Source: Oxytricha trifallax (lineage: Eukaryota > Ciliophora > Spirotrichea > Sporadotrichida > Oxytrichidae). Taken from it: a stretch of DNA of 64,000 bases. Positions 1 through 12,331 of this stretch are shown here, piece by piece; position 1 is the first letter of the stretch; the number at the start of each line of letters is the position of its first letter. Below the pieces are notes generated by a model. It was not told where the DNA came from. It ran no database searches and worked only from the letters and a program-made list of their open reading frames with translations. The position numbers and the translations under genes were made by a program. The DNA lies in contig ARYC01000297.1 of assembly GCA_000711775.1 (NCBI GenBank), positions 62,001 through 126,000 on the forward strand. Direction: 5' to 3'.

Positions 1-565
1 CTGTAATTCTGCTCTATCTCCAACTCATCATCAGCCCTTTTGCCTGACACTCTGTGCAAGTTAAGGAATTATGTCAATTTACTTGTGCTACTTCACGTTT
101 CTCTACCCGCCCTCCCTCCACAAGAAACTCACCATGCCAATTAGTGCTTTGCACAGTTGCCTGGCTATCTCCGATCCTCTACAAGAAAAGCTTGAATTTG
201 AGTGAGATCAAGTTGCTATACTTACCAAGCAAGTAGAATGCCAATTGAACAGTAGGTGAAGTAAGGACTGCAAGCAGCTCACACCAGCTGCTTCATCTGC
301 AATGCAGATCCAAGTCTCTGTATGCTGTTTATGTTATAGGGAATACTTACAATTGAAGCTCGGATGTGGTACTAATCGCAAAGTGCGAAGGCCAAGAGTT
401 GTAGTAAGTAATGTAGTCTGCACAGCACTAGCAGCATCGCACTCCTCCATTTCCCCATTGCAGACATGCCAGGCATCACCAGCACATAGTAGTAGACTGC
501 CCAATAGCTTCAGCAGTGAAGAAACCTCGGCCCAGCAAATCACGACGATTGAAGCAGTGAATTAA
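1..565 (-). CDS. Intron-rich gene, 3' part (partial), function unknown
   Basis: Read on the minus strand, four coding blocks join in one frame across three GT..AG introns (297-350, 179-225, 52-132), all with good donors (GTAAGT or GTGAGT) and TTGCAG/TGTAG/CACAG acceptors. The joined product is rich in Leu, Ser and Cys; its first block (about 565-351) contains two runs of Leu (SLLKLLGSLLL) followed by Cys-rich text, and later blocks contain QSLLHLLFNWHS. The reading frame runs off the window at base 1 and its beginning near 565 is not fixed. GC content is higher than in the neighbouring AT-rich stretch. No family is recognised; helical-repeat proteins are only a guess. The regular splice sites are the main reason to believe it is a real gene. 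Confidence 0.5.
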
Positions 566-655
566 AGTTTTATAAGCGTGTGAAATTAATATTCGATGGG
601 TTACATCGAGAGTGAATTAGGGAAATGAATAAGATATAAAATAACGTAAATTAAA

Positions 656-1022
656 TCAAAGACTCTATATCATCGCCCCTCCTCTCTCTCCAGCATCAGC
701 TGCAATGCCGCCTACAGATCAGCACTGCTAGAAAGCATGTATGACTCACCATTAGCAGGAGTGATGAGCACTCTCACTGGGTCGTTGTTTGAGGAGGCCA
801 CTATAAGCTTGAACTCGGCTCCCAGCCTTTACACTGATGTTGAATTCTTCGCACTTGCAGAAGAGGTCGCCTTTATGGTTCTCCACCTCGAAAGCATCGT
901 CCTTCTGCAGGTACTTGTGTTTCCTGTACACCTGCACCTAGTAGGCATTGGGCGTGTTGTGCTGGTAGACTAATTGCAGCATGATTGGTTCGTTCTGCTT
1001 GTCCCCGTAGTTTAGCTGTTCC
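656..1022 (-). CDS. Short two-exon gene, function unknown
   Basis: A minus-strand frame starts at ATG 1022-1020 (MEQLNYGDKQNEP), reads one TAG as Gln, and can be spliced over an intron at 700-749 (GTGAGT donor, TTGCAG acceptor) to a TGA at 658-656. Near 815-825 the more protein-like continuation (EFKLIVASSNNDPVRVLI) lies in the next frame, so there is a one-base offset between the two halves: a sequencing slip, a very small IES or a real frameshift. The predicted protein is about 110 residues with a beta-rich look and two Cys close together (FCKCEEF). Nothing identifies a family. It lies between two other minus-strand coding pieces and could belong to a longer gene with further exons upstream. 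Confidence 0.4.
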
Positions 1023-1358
1023 ATGTGTGCGTCCCTGTTTATAGTTTACTAATTATTAATAAGTGTGGAATTAGATTATAAAGCACTGTTGTAGTGTGAA
1101 GGGAATTCAGGCATTTCAACGCACTCTGCGAAGCAAAGCGGTTGATGGGCATGAGAGATAAAGAGAGACTTAAAATTGTTATAATGCCAACAACAATAAT
1201 AGTAGCAATAGTGACAGCAGCAATAGTCGGGGGAATAACATGCAGTGATGAGTATGATTTAATGTAAAATTATGGTTTGGGGTCTTAAATGCAAATGTTC
1301 CAAATAAGTATGAATTAGTATTGAGTATTTTAATACTAATATCTGAATGCATCCCTTT

Positions 1359-1700
1359 TCATTTTTGTGTGTGTTAAGCTTATGGCTAGATCCTGCTCTG
1401 GATCATTGATGAGTTCGGAGTGATCAATGACTGGTTGAGTTCAATCATTTGGTTGGAAGATCGTTGGTTGGAACTAGGATTATAATTCATTCGCTTCGCC
1501 TTCACATACTGTCGTGGCGATAATGCATCCGCATGTGACTCAAACGATGATAGAGGAACTCTTGGTGCAGTCAACTACTGTGTCTACTTCGATGGTCGCT
1601 TGCGCTTCTTCGTTCCTTGATTCAATAAATTGATTGCTCTGCCTCTATTGCTCACGTACATAATGACTGCATTCTCAAGCTCGCTAAAATCTCTCGTGAC
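1359..1700 (-). CDS. C-terminal coding segment, Ser/Asn/Gln-rich
   Basis: With TAA/TAG as Gln the minus strand is open from about 1700 to a TGA at 1361-1359, about 113 codons. The product has a basic patch (GTKKRKRPSK) that could serve as a nuclear localisation signal, then a Ser/Asn/Gln-rich tail. The sequence becomes strongly AT-rich immediately above 1700, consistent with the edge of a macronuclear-destined segment. The upstream part of the gene is not identified. Between 1025 and 1358 I see only a short Asn/Ser-rich plus-strand coding-like stretch (about 1180-1246, NNNNSSNSDSSNS), which may be another fragment. Confidence 0.45.
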
Positions 1701-4700
1701 AATTTTTTGTAAATTAATATTTAATTGTAATCAAGGGGGAATAATAAGTAAAAATAAGCATAAATACAAACATTTTTAGGTTAAGTTATAAATTTTGAGT
1801 AAGAATATTTATTATAAATTAATTTAACAAAATACACTAACTTAATTAGAAATATATCAAATTTTAAACCAATTTGCTATGAATTTTAAGGATTTGTAAT
1901 ATTATTTGAAAAAAATGATTTTAACTTATTTAAAAAATTTGAAGTAAATTAAATCATAAAAATATTATATTTGATCGTTATAAACAATTTAAATTTTGAT
2001 TATTCTTAATTTTAAACTTCATTAATTTTTGTTAACTATTAGTATTAAATTTGAGCTTTTTAAAATAAATAATATTCCGAATGTCAATTATTTTTTATTA
2101 TTAACATATAATCTCATTTTGTATTATTAATATTTCTTCATAAAAACAATCACCTAAAAAATATATTTTTTTATCTTCTCAAATCATTTAGGATGAAATT
2201 ATTATAAAATTTTTTTGATTTAAGGTGAAGAAATAGTTTTTTTTATATAGAAAACTATATATTTAAATTAAATAAGAATTCAATCTATATCATAAACAAT
2301 AGATATTCAATATTAAAATCTAATATTGAATTGATGCCTAACTACACATTATTAGAGAAACAGGATTTGTTTTATTATAATTATATTAACATCACCATAT
2401 GACATATACAACTATCAATAAATTTTTGGCTCTCACCACAGTTTTCCTGTTGACTGCAGGCGTTTCATGTGTAGACTGCTTATAAATAATTTAATAACTT
2501 ATATCCAAATATTATTATATATTTTTAAATAGACTTTTCTACAGTCCCTGAATTAAATATAATTATATTTAACATATATGAATGCCTTGAAATGAACACA
2601 GATTTAGACAAGTCGTCTTAATCATATACACAAAACATTGATGAGTATAATGCTGATTAAAAAGCAAGAGACTCATCATACACACCTTTCACATACCCTG
2701 GCTACACAACAGCTTAAACTATACCAAATTATAATTAAAAAAGTTGAAATTTGATAAATTATCTATAAATTTAAAAGTCACTTTGATAGAGAAATTTATA
2801 TTTGAATAACTAATACATGAATTAAATAAAACGTTATATTCTGAGTAAATAATAATTATTGACCAAAACATGTCAAAAATAATGATTTGAGTATTATTTG
2901 AATTCAAAAAAATAAATATTTTAATGTAAATAGTTTACTATGTGTAATTAATGGCAATGTAAGGGGCAACCAAAGAGTGCAAGTTTATTGTTGACAAATC
3001 CTCGGCTGTATTCTATATCGATTTTACTTTTTATTATTTAATTAAGTTAGACTTGCAAGCTGCTCTTAGCTAGACTGGTATATTTAAAATATTATATCAT
3101 TTCATTTGATATTAATTATGTTATCACTGCAAAGGTGTACTCAGTCAGTGGTCCCACTTGTGAAACTGTTGCATCTACAGGCACTGATATAGTCACATTC
3201 CAATAATATTTCCCATATGGGGGTGTCAACAAAGACAAGTGTGCCTATTTGTTTCTTTAGTATTTATAAATACAAATATATATTTTTACTTATTTGTTCC
3301 ACTTTAAGATCGTTGAAACTTCAGGTGGGTCTGTCTCGTATGCAATTCAGAATTTCATTCATAAATCCAAAAATTAAATATATTGTTTTAGGAATAGATT
3401 TTTTAAGTGACGAATATAATAGTTAGAATTTAGATTATTATTGCAAAACTTATATATAATAAATATATAATAATGGATTTAAATGTAAATCTCAAAGAAA
3501 TTTCAGATGCAACATATTAATAAAGTTAATGTTCTCCTTATTTCCTTTTATAGATTGATTTTATTGATTAAGATAATTTTTAATTTTTCAAGAAATCAAA
3601 AGCAATATTAGAAAATAATACATACAAACAAAATCTCATTTTTATTTTATCATACTTATATTTATAAATTTCACCATAAATCATTACAATAATACTATTA
3701 TCCTTTCAAGTTAAGCTTTATATTTCTCATTTATAGTTATATAAATTTAATTATTCTTGAAATTTAAAGAGTTTGCTTTTCATTCAGAAAGTTTTTAAAA
3801 TTACGGTTAAAAAGATTTCTTAATTTATTATAATTTCTCAAATAATCTTAAACAATTTTCAATATTTATATAATAATTATTTTTTATTTTTCTTATATAA
3901 ATATAAATTAATAAAATTCCGAAAATGAGGAGGCAATTAGATTATACAATTTCTCTTATAATCCTTAAATTATACTTTTATTTTAGAAAAATAATAGATA
4001 TATTCAATTATATTTTGGTTTTATGACTTTAAAGTATGCCATGAAATTTGGATTAATTATATCATATTAATAAGTAATTTAAAAAATAGTTGAGAGGTTT
4101 ATATTGTTTACTACACTTTCACTTAAAATCAAAGAATAATTATAATAAATTTAACTTCTAAGCCATATGCTACCTCAGCAGCCTCACACTTAATGCTTTC
4201 CATGTACTCCTCATTTAACATTACAATATTTATATATAATTAGTTTTTAATTTAATTTGCTATGGTTTTTGCTATGTTAGTTTTATAAATGTAATGACCC
4301 TGAATCAGTTACAGAATTTAATAAAATTAATGTCAATGCAAAAATAGCATGTACTGCCTTGTATTTATATCATGATGAAAACTTAACTTATTTTAATATA
4401 GAAAGAAGTTACATAAATTTATATATTCCATGATAGATCTCATCAGTGAATAAAGATCCAATAAAATCGTTAGATTATATACAAATTAAGCTAATATTGT
4501 AAAATAAAAGCTAAATAATAAATATATTATTAAATTAAATTATTATTTGTGGTGGTTAATGTTATTATTAATAAATAATGGACTTATTTTAAGAGAGAGT
4601 TAAGGGAAATTAATAAAATTAATAATAATTTAACTATTCATAAGAAAGACATTTCTTAGCAAGATTTTAGTTAATTATACATAAATCAAATCAGTATAAC

Positions 4701-5200
4701 TGGAGAATAAAAACATCGATTATTAGAAAAGAACACTGCCTTTGATACATTTATCATTAAAAATAATTTTTTCAAAATTAAATTTTTAATTTATAGATTT
4801 TCAAGCAATATTTATAATCATTGGCTGATTTTTAAATACTTTAGATTCTAATCTAATTAATACTCGACTCAGTATTTAATGTTTAACCAGCCTGAATTTA
4901 TATTGTTTTTGATGGCGCATTCATAGAATATGCACTATAATTTATGTTACATTTATTGTTATTTATTCAGATTTATTATTTATTGTGAGGGGCTTTATTA
5001 TGAGGGGATTAACCAGTCATGAATTACTAAGTCTTCATACAAACCTTATTGATTTATAAATAAAGGTTTATGTAGATATTGGTTCTATAAATATAAAAAT
5101 CGATCTTTTGTTAGAAGATGAGTCTCTTAAGAGAGCTTTCTGTTATTAAAGTAGGTTAAATCTTTGATTCATGTAGTACATTTTTGTGAAATTATCCTCA
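1700..5200. other. AT-rich germline-limited region with scattered short coding islands
   Basis: This stretch is very AT-rich and lacks a long frame in any code. It is interrupted by islands of 50-110 bases with higher GC that read as coding on the minus strand: about 2425-2480 (THETPAVNRKTVV), 2655-2705 (PGYVKGVYDESLA), 3130-3200 (SVPVDATVSQVGPLTEYT) and 4155-4215 (MLNEEYMESIKCEAAEVA). Plus-strand coding-like text lies at 2960-3085 (ECKFIVDKSSAVFYIDF). This pattern fits short MDSs separated by long IESs, possibly of one scrambled gene. The islands are too short to prove and no pointers were assigned. Confidence 0.4.
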
Positions 5201-5203
5201 TAC

Positions 5204-7526
5204 TCACTCATAGATTTTAAATATATTAATTAAAATAGAATCAGTAGTCTGGTCATTCTCAGCGTTATAGCCCTACCTCAGTCTATTGGACTGTTCTTAA
5301 CTGTCATCCCAGACCAAGCCAAGTCCCTAAGAAGACTCACAAAAGAGTGCCTTTTGCTCGGATCTCCTTCTTTGAGGCTTAGATTTTGGCTTAACAAAGT
5401 GACTTTTACTGTTATTAAGTTAAGAAGTTAACTGACTATTTATTTGTAAAATTTCCTGATCTTCGTGCCTGATTCCTCCGATGTTGTCTTCCAAGTTTTA
5501 TATCTGCTCGATGGGATCCTTACTGGTGAATTATTAGATTGCTAAGAACAAACTAAAAATTTTCAATTTTTTATAAAATTATGAAACTATTTCTAAGTAG
5601 GCTCATGTCTCTGACTACTTGGTCTTCATCAGTGTCAACATCATTATCACAGCCCTATATTAAGAAAGTAAATAATCAGTAATTATGAATAGATTTTGAG
5701 TTTAAATATAGAATGCTATAGAATGCACTCTTGAACCGTACAATTTCAGGCAATTAATGAACTTTTTACTTACATGTGAGATTAACGGTTGATTAACCAG
5801 CACCTATATTAAATTTAACTTCTTCAATTATTGTACATGAATTTTTTGAAATTAATTTAAATTTGTGGAATAAATTAAAACAGTAAATACTTTAATAAAT
5901 ATAAATCAAAATGGAGAAGAGAGGTTTTCTCATAGTACTAACACATGAAGTAATATAATTTCCTAATTCTTATTTTTTACTCTATTATTTATATTTGTTT
6001 TGACATTAAGATATTAGAAAACAGAAATAAGACTAAAAAGCAGGATTTTTAAGACAGTTTCACTCTAATATTAAGCAAAACAATCAAAATGATTGGCTAT
6101 AAAAACCAATATAAGGTGAAATAATTGCAAATTTTATCGCACATTAAATATACTCAATCTGTAAATAATTACTAAGAGTAATAACCAATGCATTTGCTTC
6201 GCATAAATAGAATGATTTTAGAAATTCTAAAAAAATATATTTAATATTAAAAATAAATCACATCAGTTAGTAAATCGAACTCATTATTATAAATAAAGCA
6301 TGGATAACATTGCCATTTTTTGTTATAATATGTGTTTTTATTAATACTCTTAAAATTTTTGCTGTTTTTTTGATTTTAAATTTTTACGATTTCCTATTCT
6401 TTTCTATTTTATCAATATATTAATCCCCTTATATGAAATTATAATAAATTTGAGGACCTTATGTTCGAACACATGAGGATTTTCATCTTCTAGAAAGAGC
6501 TTAAAATCGAGTCTTTTGCGCTTATCACTCTGACTTTTGAATTTAATGGTTCTAAAGTGATAAGAGCCAAAAGAGGTAGTTTCTTAATTTTAATAATCGT
6601 TATTATTGAAAGGTGAGCTTTCTAATTAATAAGATTTTCTGCTTAATCTACTCTAATTACTAAGTATTGGCTTGCTCTTCAATTATTCTAAAATTAGACC
6701 AAAGGAGAGTTTATAAGTAAGATAATTTTTTATGTAAATGAATTTATTATAAGGTTAAACTTATAAAAATGGTAAAATTTTAGATATATCTGAAAACAAA
6801 GTTATTTGTTAAAAATGTTATGACTAATTAAGAACTACATATTTAGTTTTTCAAAAAAACTAAAGAAAGTTGTAAATTAATTAATTTTATAATGGAATAT
6901 ATATATAAGTTTAAAAAGAAAATCTATAATTTATTTAAGTTTGACCCGCTAAATTAAGGTTATTAATCAATTAAAATCAAAATAAGTTTAGTTTTTACTC
7001 ATATTATAGTCAACGATGGGAGCAGAGCTCATTCGTGTTTGAGAGTGACTGGTATGTTTATGTTAAAAATATTTTACTTACTTTTACTGTAGTAAACCTC
7101 CTGATATTAAGGTTTAGGAAGCTGCATATCGTCAAGGTAGGGAGTCGCCATGTTGCTGAAAGCGTTGTAGGTGACGCTGGCTGTGGTTGATGCAGAGGAC
7201 CCGAAATGCGTAGGCTCTTCATCCCATTCGAAATTCACGAACGAGGATGATAAATTATGATGTTCATCTTTATTTTTGTTTTTCTGTTTTGCCAATTTCT
7301 TTGATGTCATGTTTGCAAATTTAGTATCTATGTATTGTATATTTTAAATTTGACAATATATAAATGTATGAGCCTATAATTTGAGATAAAATTTAGCCTT
7401 CCTTTGATAGGATTCGATGGCAGCAGCAATTCTCTGACTCATAAGTTTCGATTTATCCATGGGCTTGGCTTTGTTGATGCCGTTAGGATGCTTGTTTCGA
7501 TGGCTTTGTGCCTGCGATTTTAGCAT
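5204..7526 (-). CDS. Gene in several segments, function unknown
   Basis: The likely start is ATG 7526-7524, giving MLKSQAQSHRNKHPNGINKA, and the likely end is TGA 5206-5204. Coding blocks on the minus strand: 7397-7526; 7080-7316 (a Ser/Thr-rich segment ending YLDDMQLPKP); about 7000-7050; 6600-6685 (Gln-rich, helical); 6440-6580 (FGSYHFRTIKFKSQSDKR, then DFKLFLEDENPHVFEHKV); 5590-5650 (CDNDVDTDEDQVV); and 5204-5530 (EQIQNLEDNIGGIRHEDQE). The blocks are separated by AT-rich inserts. The first two join exactly through the 8-base pointer listed separately. The N-terminus is basic and superficially like small ribosomal proteins, but the remainder does not fit. No function is proposed; order and completeness of the middle blocks are uncertain. 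Confidence 0.55.
7325..7388 (-). other. IES with 8-bp pointer CTAAATTT
   Basis: The motif AAATTTAG (CTAAATTT on the coding strand) occurs at 7317-7324 and again at 7389-7396. Removing the 64-bp AT-rich stretch plus one copy deletes 72 bases and joins QRKAKF to ANMTSKK in frame. The coding character changes sharply at both repeats. Confidence 0.75.
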
Positions 7527-7779
7527 TTTTTGTTAATTAATGATGTGTACTACGAATTAATTTTTAAATTACTATCTTCGACACCATCTCAATTCAAATC
7601 ATCATAAACTAATCACTCTCGATTAATCAAATACGACTGTATTCTATTTATCGCAATTTATTTAATAATCAATTAAGGAGAGTTAATTTATTAAATGTGT
7701 AACAATGCCATTTTTATAAGAATATTGTTAGCCCTATAAATAATATACATATATGATAATATAATTAGATACAACAAAG

Positions 7780-8171
7780 TGAGAATCATACCCAATAGGG
7801 TTTTATCAATATCCTTAAAATGTTTATTGAACCTCTCTATTTCTTATAATCTCTACTTTCAACATTCTTATTCACATCCTTAATGTTAATATATCGAGCA
7901 AGCTTTAATAGTCAAACTGAACAATAATTTTGATACAAATGACAAAATAATTATTAAATCAAAGCAGCAATTAATATATTTCTAATTTTTTGCACAGAGC
8001 AAATCAATCATTATACTAGGTAGTCAGGTAATTTACCGGTATTTCTATAATCTATTAATTCATTATAGTATCTAATAATTTTTGCTTTTCCCATATCACT
8101 CACTTTAAAGCTTAAATCTGCCAAGAAATTCTTCATTTCTTATAGCTCTTCATCTTTCACTTAAGCCATTT
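7780..8171 (-). CDS. Small gene of two segments, function unknown
   Basis: A minus-strand frame from ATG near 8173 reads MAQVKDEELQEMKNFLADLS and continues as a helical, charged stretch to about 8020 (NELIDYRNTGKLPDY). A second coding-like block lies at 7785-7890 (IKDVNKNVESRDYKKQRGS). The AT-rich stretch 7890-8020 between them would be an IES or intron; no pointer was fixed. The predicted product is under 100 residues. It sits directly below the TGA of the large minus-strand gene above it, with about 30 bases between them. No family recognised. Confidence 0.4.
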
Positions 8172-8201
8172 AAAATATTTGAAACAAATTTACTCAAAAC
8201 T

Positions 8202-11200
8202 TCAATAAATTGTATCTATATAATGATAATATGATTTAATTTACTAATCCATTTAAGCTTTGGATATTTAAGGAGTAAGAGTAGTTTAGAGTGGTCCTTA
8301 CCCAACTGTCCCTTTAAATTTAGTTCCAAATCCCTGTAACCTTTCAAAATTAGTAACTTGCTAAGAATAAATAGGTTGCTAGTTTTTGTAAATTCCCATG
8401 ATTTTACTGTCTGGCTTGGCAATTTGATTTTGTTGCTGAAATTCTGACCTCTCAGATAAAAAGTCATAATCATCCTATTAGTCATTTTTTACAACTTGTT
8501 GCAAGCCATTGCTACTAGTGATAAACTCGTTCTAATTCTATACATTTTTTGTATATTTAGATCTGACCGCATCCATATCTATATACTCATCATCACTATT
8601 AGTCATGGAGATATTCTCACGCTCAACCTTCTAGATTTTACTAGTTGCAAGTATGTTAACTTTTAGTTTCAAGTTCAATTTCTTCTTTGGCTTTTTCGGA
8701 ACTCTCTTTTTTGTTTAAATGGCACTCTCCACATCTGAAATGTTATCATCTTGATTGCCTCCTTTCTTCCTAGCTCTCTTTGTAGTTTCTTTTTTCTTTT
8801 GCTCTTCTTGCTTCATAAGTTACACTGTTTAGACTTCTTCTGTTGTTAAATAGCCTTAGTCTATTAAATCATTAACATGATTATAAACTATGGGGTCAGT
8901 TGAGTCTTTGCTCTCAAGTGGGTTGATCTTGCTCTGCAACAAATTGCTAGTCTTTCTTTCTTCAGGATAAGTCTAAGATTATTTGAATTGATTAGATGTG
9001 ACTTGGTTTGATTATTAGATTTAAACATTTTCGGGGTCAACTTTCAAAACAAAGTTTTACAAAAAAATCCTAAATAAGAAGAAGATTTTGTTATGTCACA
9101 ATCTTTTTACTTAGATATTTTTAATCAGATAAATAGATTGATTTTATTAAATATCAATTATATTTTTGGATATAAAACTGAAATATTAAAATTAATTTTT
9201 TAATTTAATCAGTTTTAAACTAAGATCTTTTTTAATAATTATTCCATTATTCTTAATAAGCATCATATTATTTATTTAATATAAAATAAAATGGTAGAAC
9301 ATCTGATTAATAGATAAAAAAACGAAATAAACTAAAGATAAACTCTAAATAAAAATATAAAAGCAAATAAATCTCAAATACATTTAAAGTAATTTTTATT
9401 CATAATAATTTTAATCATAATTATTTTTATCTTAATTTATTTAATAAATTAAGTATGATTTCAACAATCTTATCTACAAATTATGAAGTATTTTAAATTT
9501 GTAATGTACCAAATTTTCTGGTTTATTCTTTTCATGACTGAAAGTATTTGAGTAATATTTCATACATTGCTTAAATTGCATATCCAACAAGTCTTGTGGG
9601 TCACTATCTTCATAGTCATTTGAAATTATTGGCTATTGTTTATCAATCTTTATTTCTTCATCGATATCTCTCTACGGCGCATTTAAATCTCTCAATTTAT
9701 TTTCAAGTAATGGTTTGCTCATACTGTTTCTATCTCTTGAAGATGACGAGGAAGATTAACGTTTGAACAGGAATTAATTTTAGTGACGAGACAATTAAGA
9801 TTTCAAGCGTTCTTATAAACTTTACGTACATATTTACTCATTCAACTAGCTGTACTATGGCTTGTCCTCCTTTTTATCTTAAATTTGACTACTCTTCATT
9901 GCTACTATAGGGGAAAGTTATAAGCTGTTAGAGTCGTTAAGTTAAGCTTTGAAATAATTTTTGCTGTCTGTTAATCACATAACTGGGAAGAGGCTGCTTG
10001 AGTCATCTGAGAATATTTGATCCTTCAATTCTTGCAAGCTTTGCACAGACACCTCTTCTTGAGAATGTAGATTAACATCGTCTTATTTATGCTCTGTCAT
10101 AAATTAGCTCAGCATTGGCATTTCCATCACTCCCTCTAAACCTAGCTAAGAGTAGTCCTCCTAATCTTAATAATTTATCTATGGGGTATAAGTGACTCTT
10201 GCTGGTATCTACTCTTTCTACTCAAATTAAACAGATCCAAAATCTTTAGCTGAATTGGAGGAAATTAGATTTTATGAAACATCTTGAACAGGTGATAAGT
10301 CGTAGTAATTTTGGATAACAGGAGCTGTTTAGATTTTTTATTCTTAGTTAGTATCAATATTTAATTAGGATTTATTCTCAACTATTTTTTCAAAGACTTC
10401 TAATTTTGATTTGATTAATGCACTATTCTTAGTATCTACATTTAGAAATATTAAAAACAGGAAAGTAGTGGATATATGAAGAATTTAATATATAACTATT
10501 TAAGTCTTGCAATTATTTTCTAAAGATATTCATTTTCTGACGCCAATTAAATTTACTCCTTTGACTAATTATTTGATTATGATATGATATATTAAATTAT
10601 ATTTAATAATTATTTATTTTAACTATTCTTCTGATATTCCCATTTATCTATTTAATTAAGATTTGATTCTTTATACTTTGATGATGTGCTACTGATATTC
10701 TGCTCAATCTAATCTGACTGCTAGTGACTGATATCTCTCTAAATGACTGACTCTTGAATAGAATGTTAAAAATCCATGCATTTTCTTTTCTCATAGACAA
10801 GCTCAGCTATTTGTCTATCGATCTCTACTATTCTATCGTTAAGTAGAATAGTCTTGTCAGAGCAATCTTCATTATTATCAAGCAGTGATTTTAAACGTTG
10901 ATGGCTTTACACATAAAACTATTGAGCTTTTGTTTAGTTCTATGTTAAGGGCTTTACTTGCTTCTTCTGTGGCTAAGATTGAATCTGTTTCTTCTCTTCT
11001 TCAATTTAAATCAAAAATTCAAACTAATTGCTAAATTTTAGGTTTTGTTTCTTTGGGTTTTCTGGGGGCTCTTGGCTTCTTGACTTTTAAAGAAGCTTAA
11101 CTCTGGTTATCATCTAATCCAATCATTTCATTAAGTGTTACTTGCTATGGCTTTTTTCTTGCTTTAGTATTATTCTTAGGCTTGGTAATGTTTGACACAT

Positions 11201-12227
11201 TTTTATCATTTCCTTGAGATTTTAGGTATTGCATTGATTAATCATTCATAAACACTTAATCACTCTGAATTCCATATTATTCCATATCATTGGATTTTGA
11301 TTGATAAGCAGAATTTGACTTCCTTGTATTTTACTTTTTGTCAGTCAAACTCTTTCTCGACTTTCTCTTATTTAAGAGATTGTCAGGCTTGTCGAATTCC
11401 ATTTCTACATCTTTCTTACCAGATTACTTCTTTATACTTGACTGGAGAATTTGCTTAAATTATTGCTAAATAATTTAAATATAAGAATTAACTGATTTTT
11501 AAAAGTATAAAAACTGATAATAATCTAACTTTAATAAATTTTATTTTGATACATTTTTCGCATAAAATAAATTGAAATTTAAGGTGCAATTTAATTATTT
11601 TTCTAACTATTTTGCTTTTAAATAAATTTAACAAATAATTTCCTAAGAAAACAAATAATTTGCTTATTTCTTACCCCAAACCACTTATAAATATTAAAAT
11701 ATTGCTGCTGATACTCTGTGTTCTCTTCTGAATCATCTCTGGGGTTCTCAGGAATATTTGAGTCTTGCTGCTCAAATTCTTAAACAAAGTTTAAGTTTGT
11801 GCCATTAGTTTTCTGCTTGCTGTAGTCTAATTATTTCTTGGCTGAGGAATTCTAATTTATATTTCCAATATATTAAGCGATATTTCACTCATTGCAAATA
11901 GTAGAAATTATAAAAGAATTAAGCTGATAAAATTAAGTACGATCAAGCAGAGTCTCTTGTTCTTCCCTCACAGTACTCAAAGATCCACCATAAGCCAATA
12001 AAAATACTAAGTAATATATCATAATCTTTTCGATAAAATTCATTTTTCTTGTAAGAAATCAAAAGATATAATTTATAAGCTCTTCTTTGCAGTATTTATT
12101 TTCCAGAAAATCCAATCTGCTGCTTCTCACCAGAGTTATCCGAAGATTAATTCATAACATATTAATAATCTTCGTCATAGTCTCTCTAATTGTTTTAATT
12201 AGAGGTGCTTCCTTTTGAGTTTGGCAT
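8202..12227 (-). CDS. Large Gln-rich, basic/coiled-coil protein in about seven segments
   Basis: Starts at ATG 12227-12225 (MPNSKGSTSNQ) and ends at TGA 8204-8202. Coding blocks: about 12105-12227, 11940-12000, 11690-11885, 11034-11460, 10690-11007, 9480-10440 and 8202-9060, separated by AT-rich inserts. Two inserts have clear direct repeats: AAATT (listed separately) and CTTAAT around 11887-11940. The protein of roughly 900-1000 residues has Lys/Pro-rich basic motifs resembling chromatin-binding tails (KKPRAPRKPKETKP; KKRVPKKPKKK), a predicted coiled coil (LNDRIVEIDRQIAELVYEKR) and acidic/Gln-rich spacers. One in-frame TGA lies at 9977-9975, with the same frame open for about 150 codons beyond it. 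A nuclear role is inferred only from composition. It is divergent from the DCTN5 gene: the two starts are 105 bases apart. Confidence 0.7.
11008..11033 (-). other. IES with pointer AAATT
   Basis: AATTT on the plus strand occurs at 11003-11007 and 11034-11038. Deleting the 26-bp insert plus one copy (31 bases) removes an in-frame TGA and joins KETKPKI to EEEKKQI in frame, restoring a long frame on both sides. Confidence 0.7.
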
Positions 12228-12331
12228 TTTAAATTTTATAATTTTATCCGCTGTTATCTCACTTATAATTTAAATTGAATTTAAATAAATAATTATATAA
12301 TATTATTTGATTATTGAATCTAATTTTTAAC

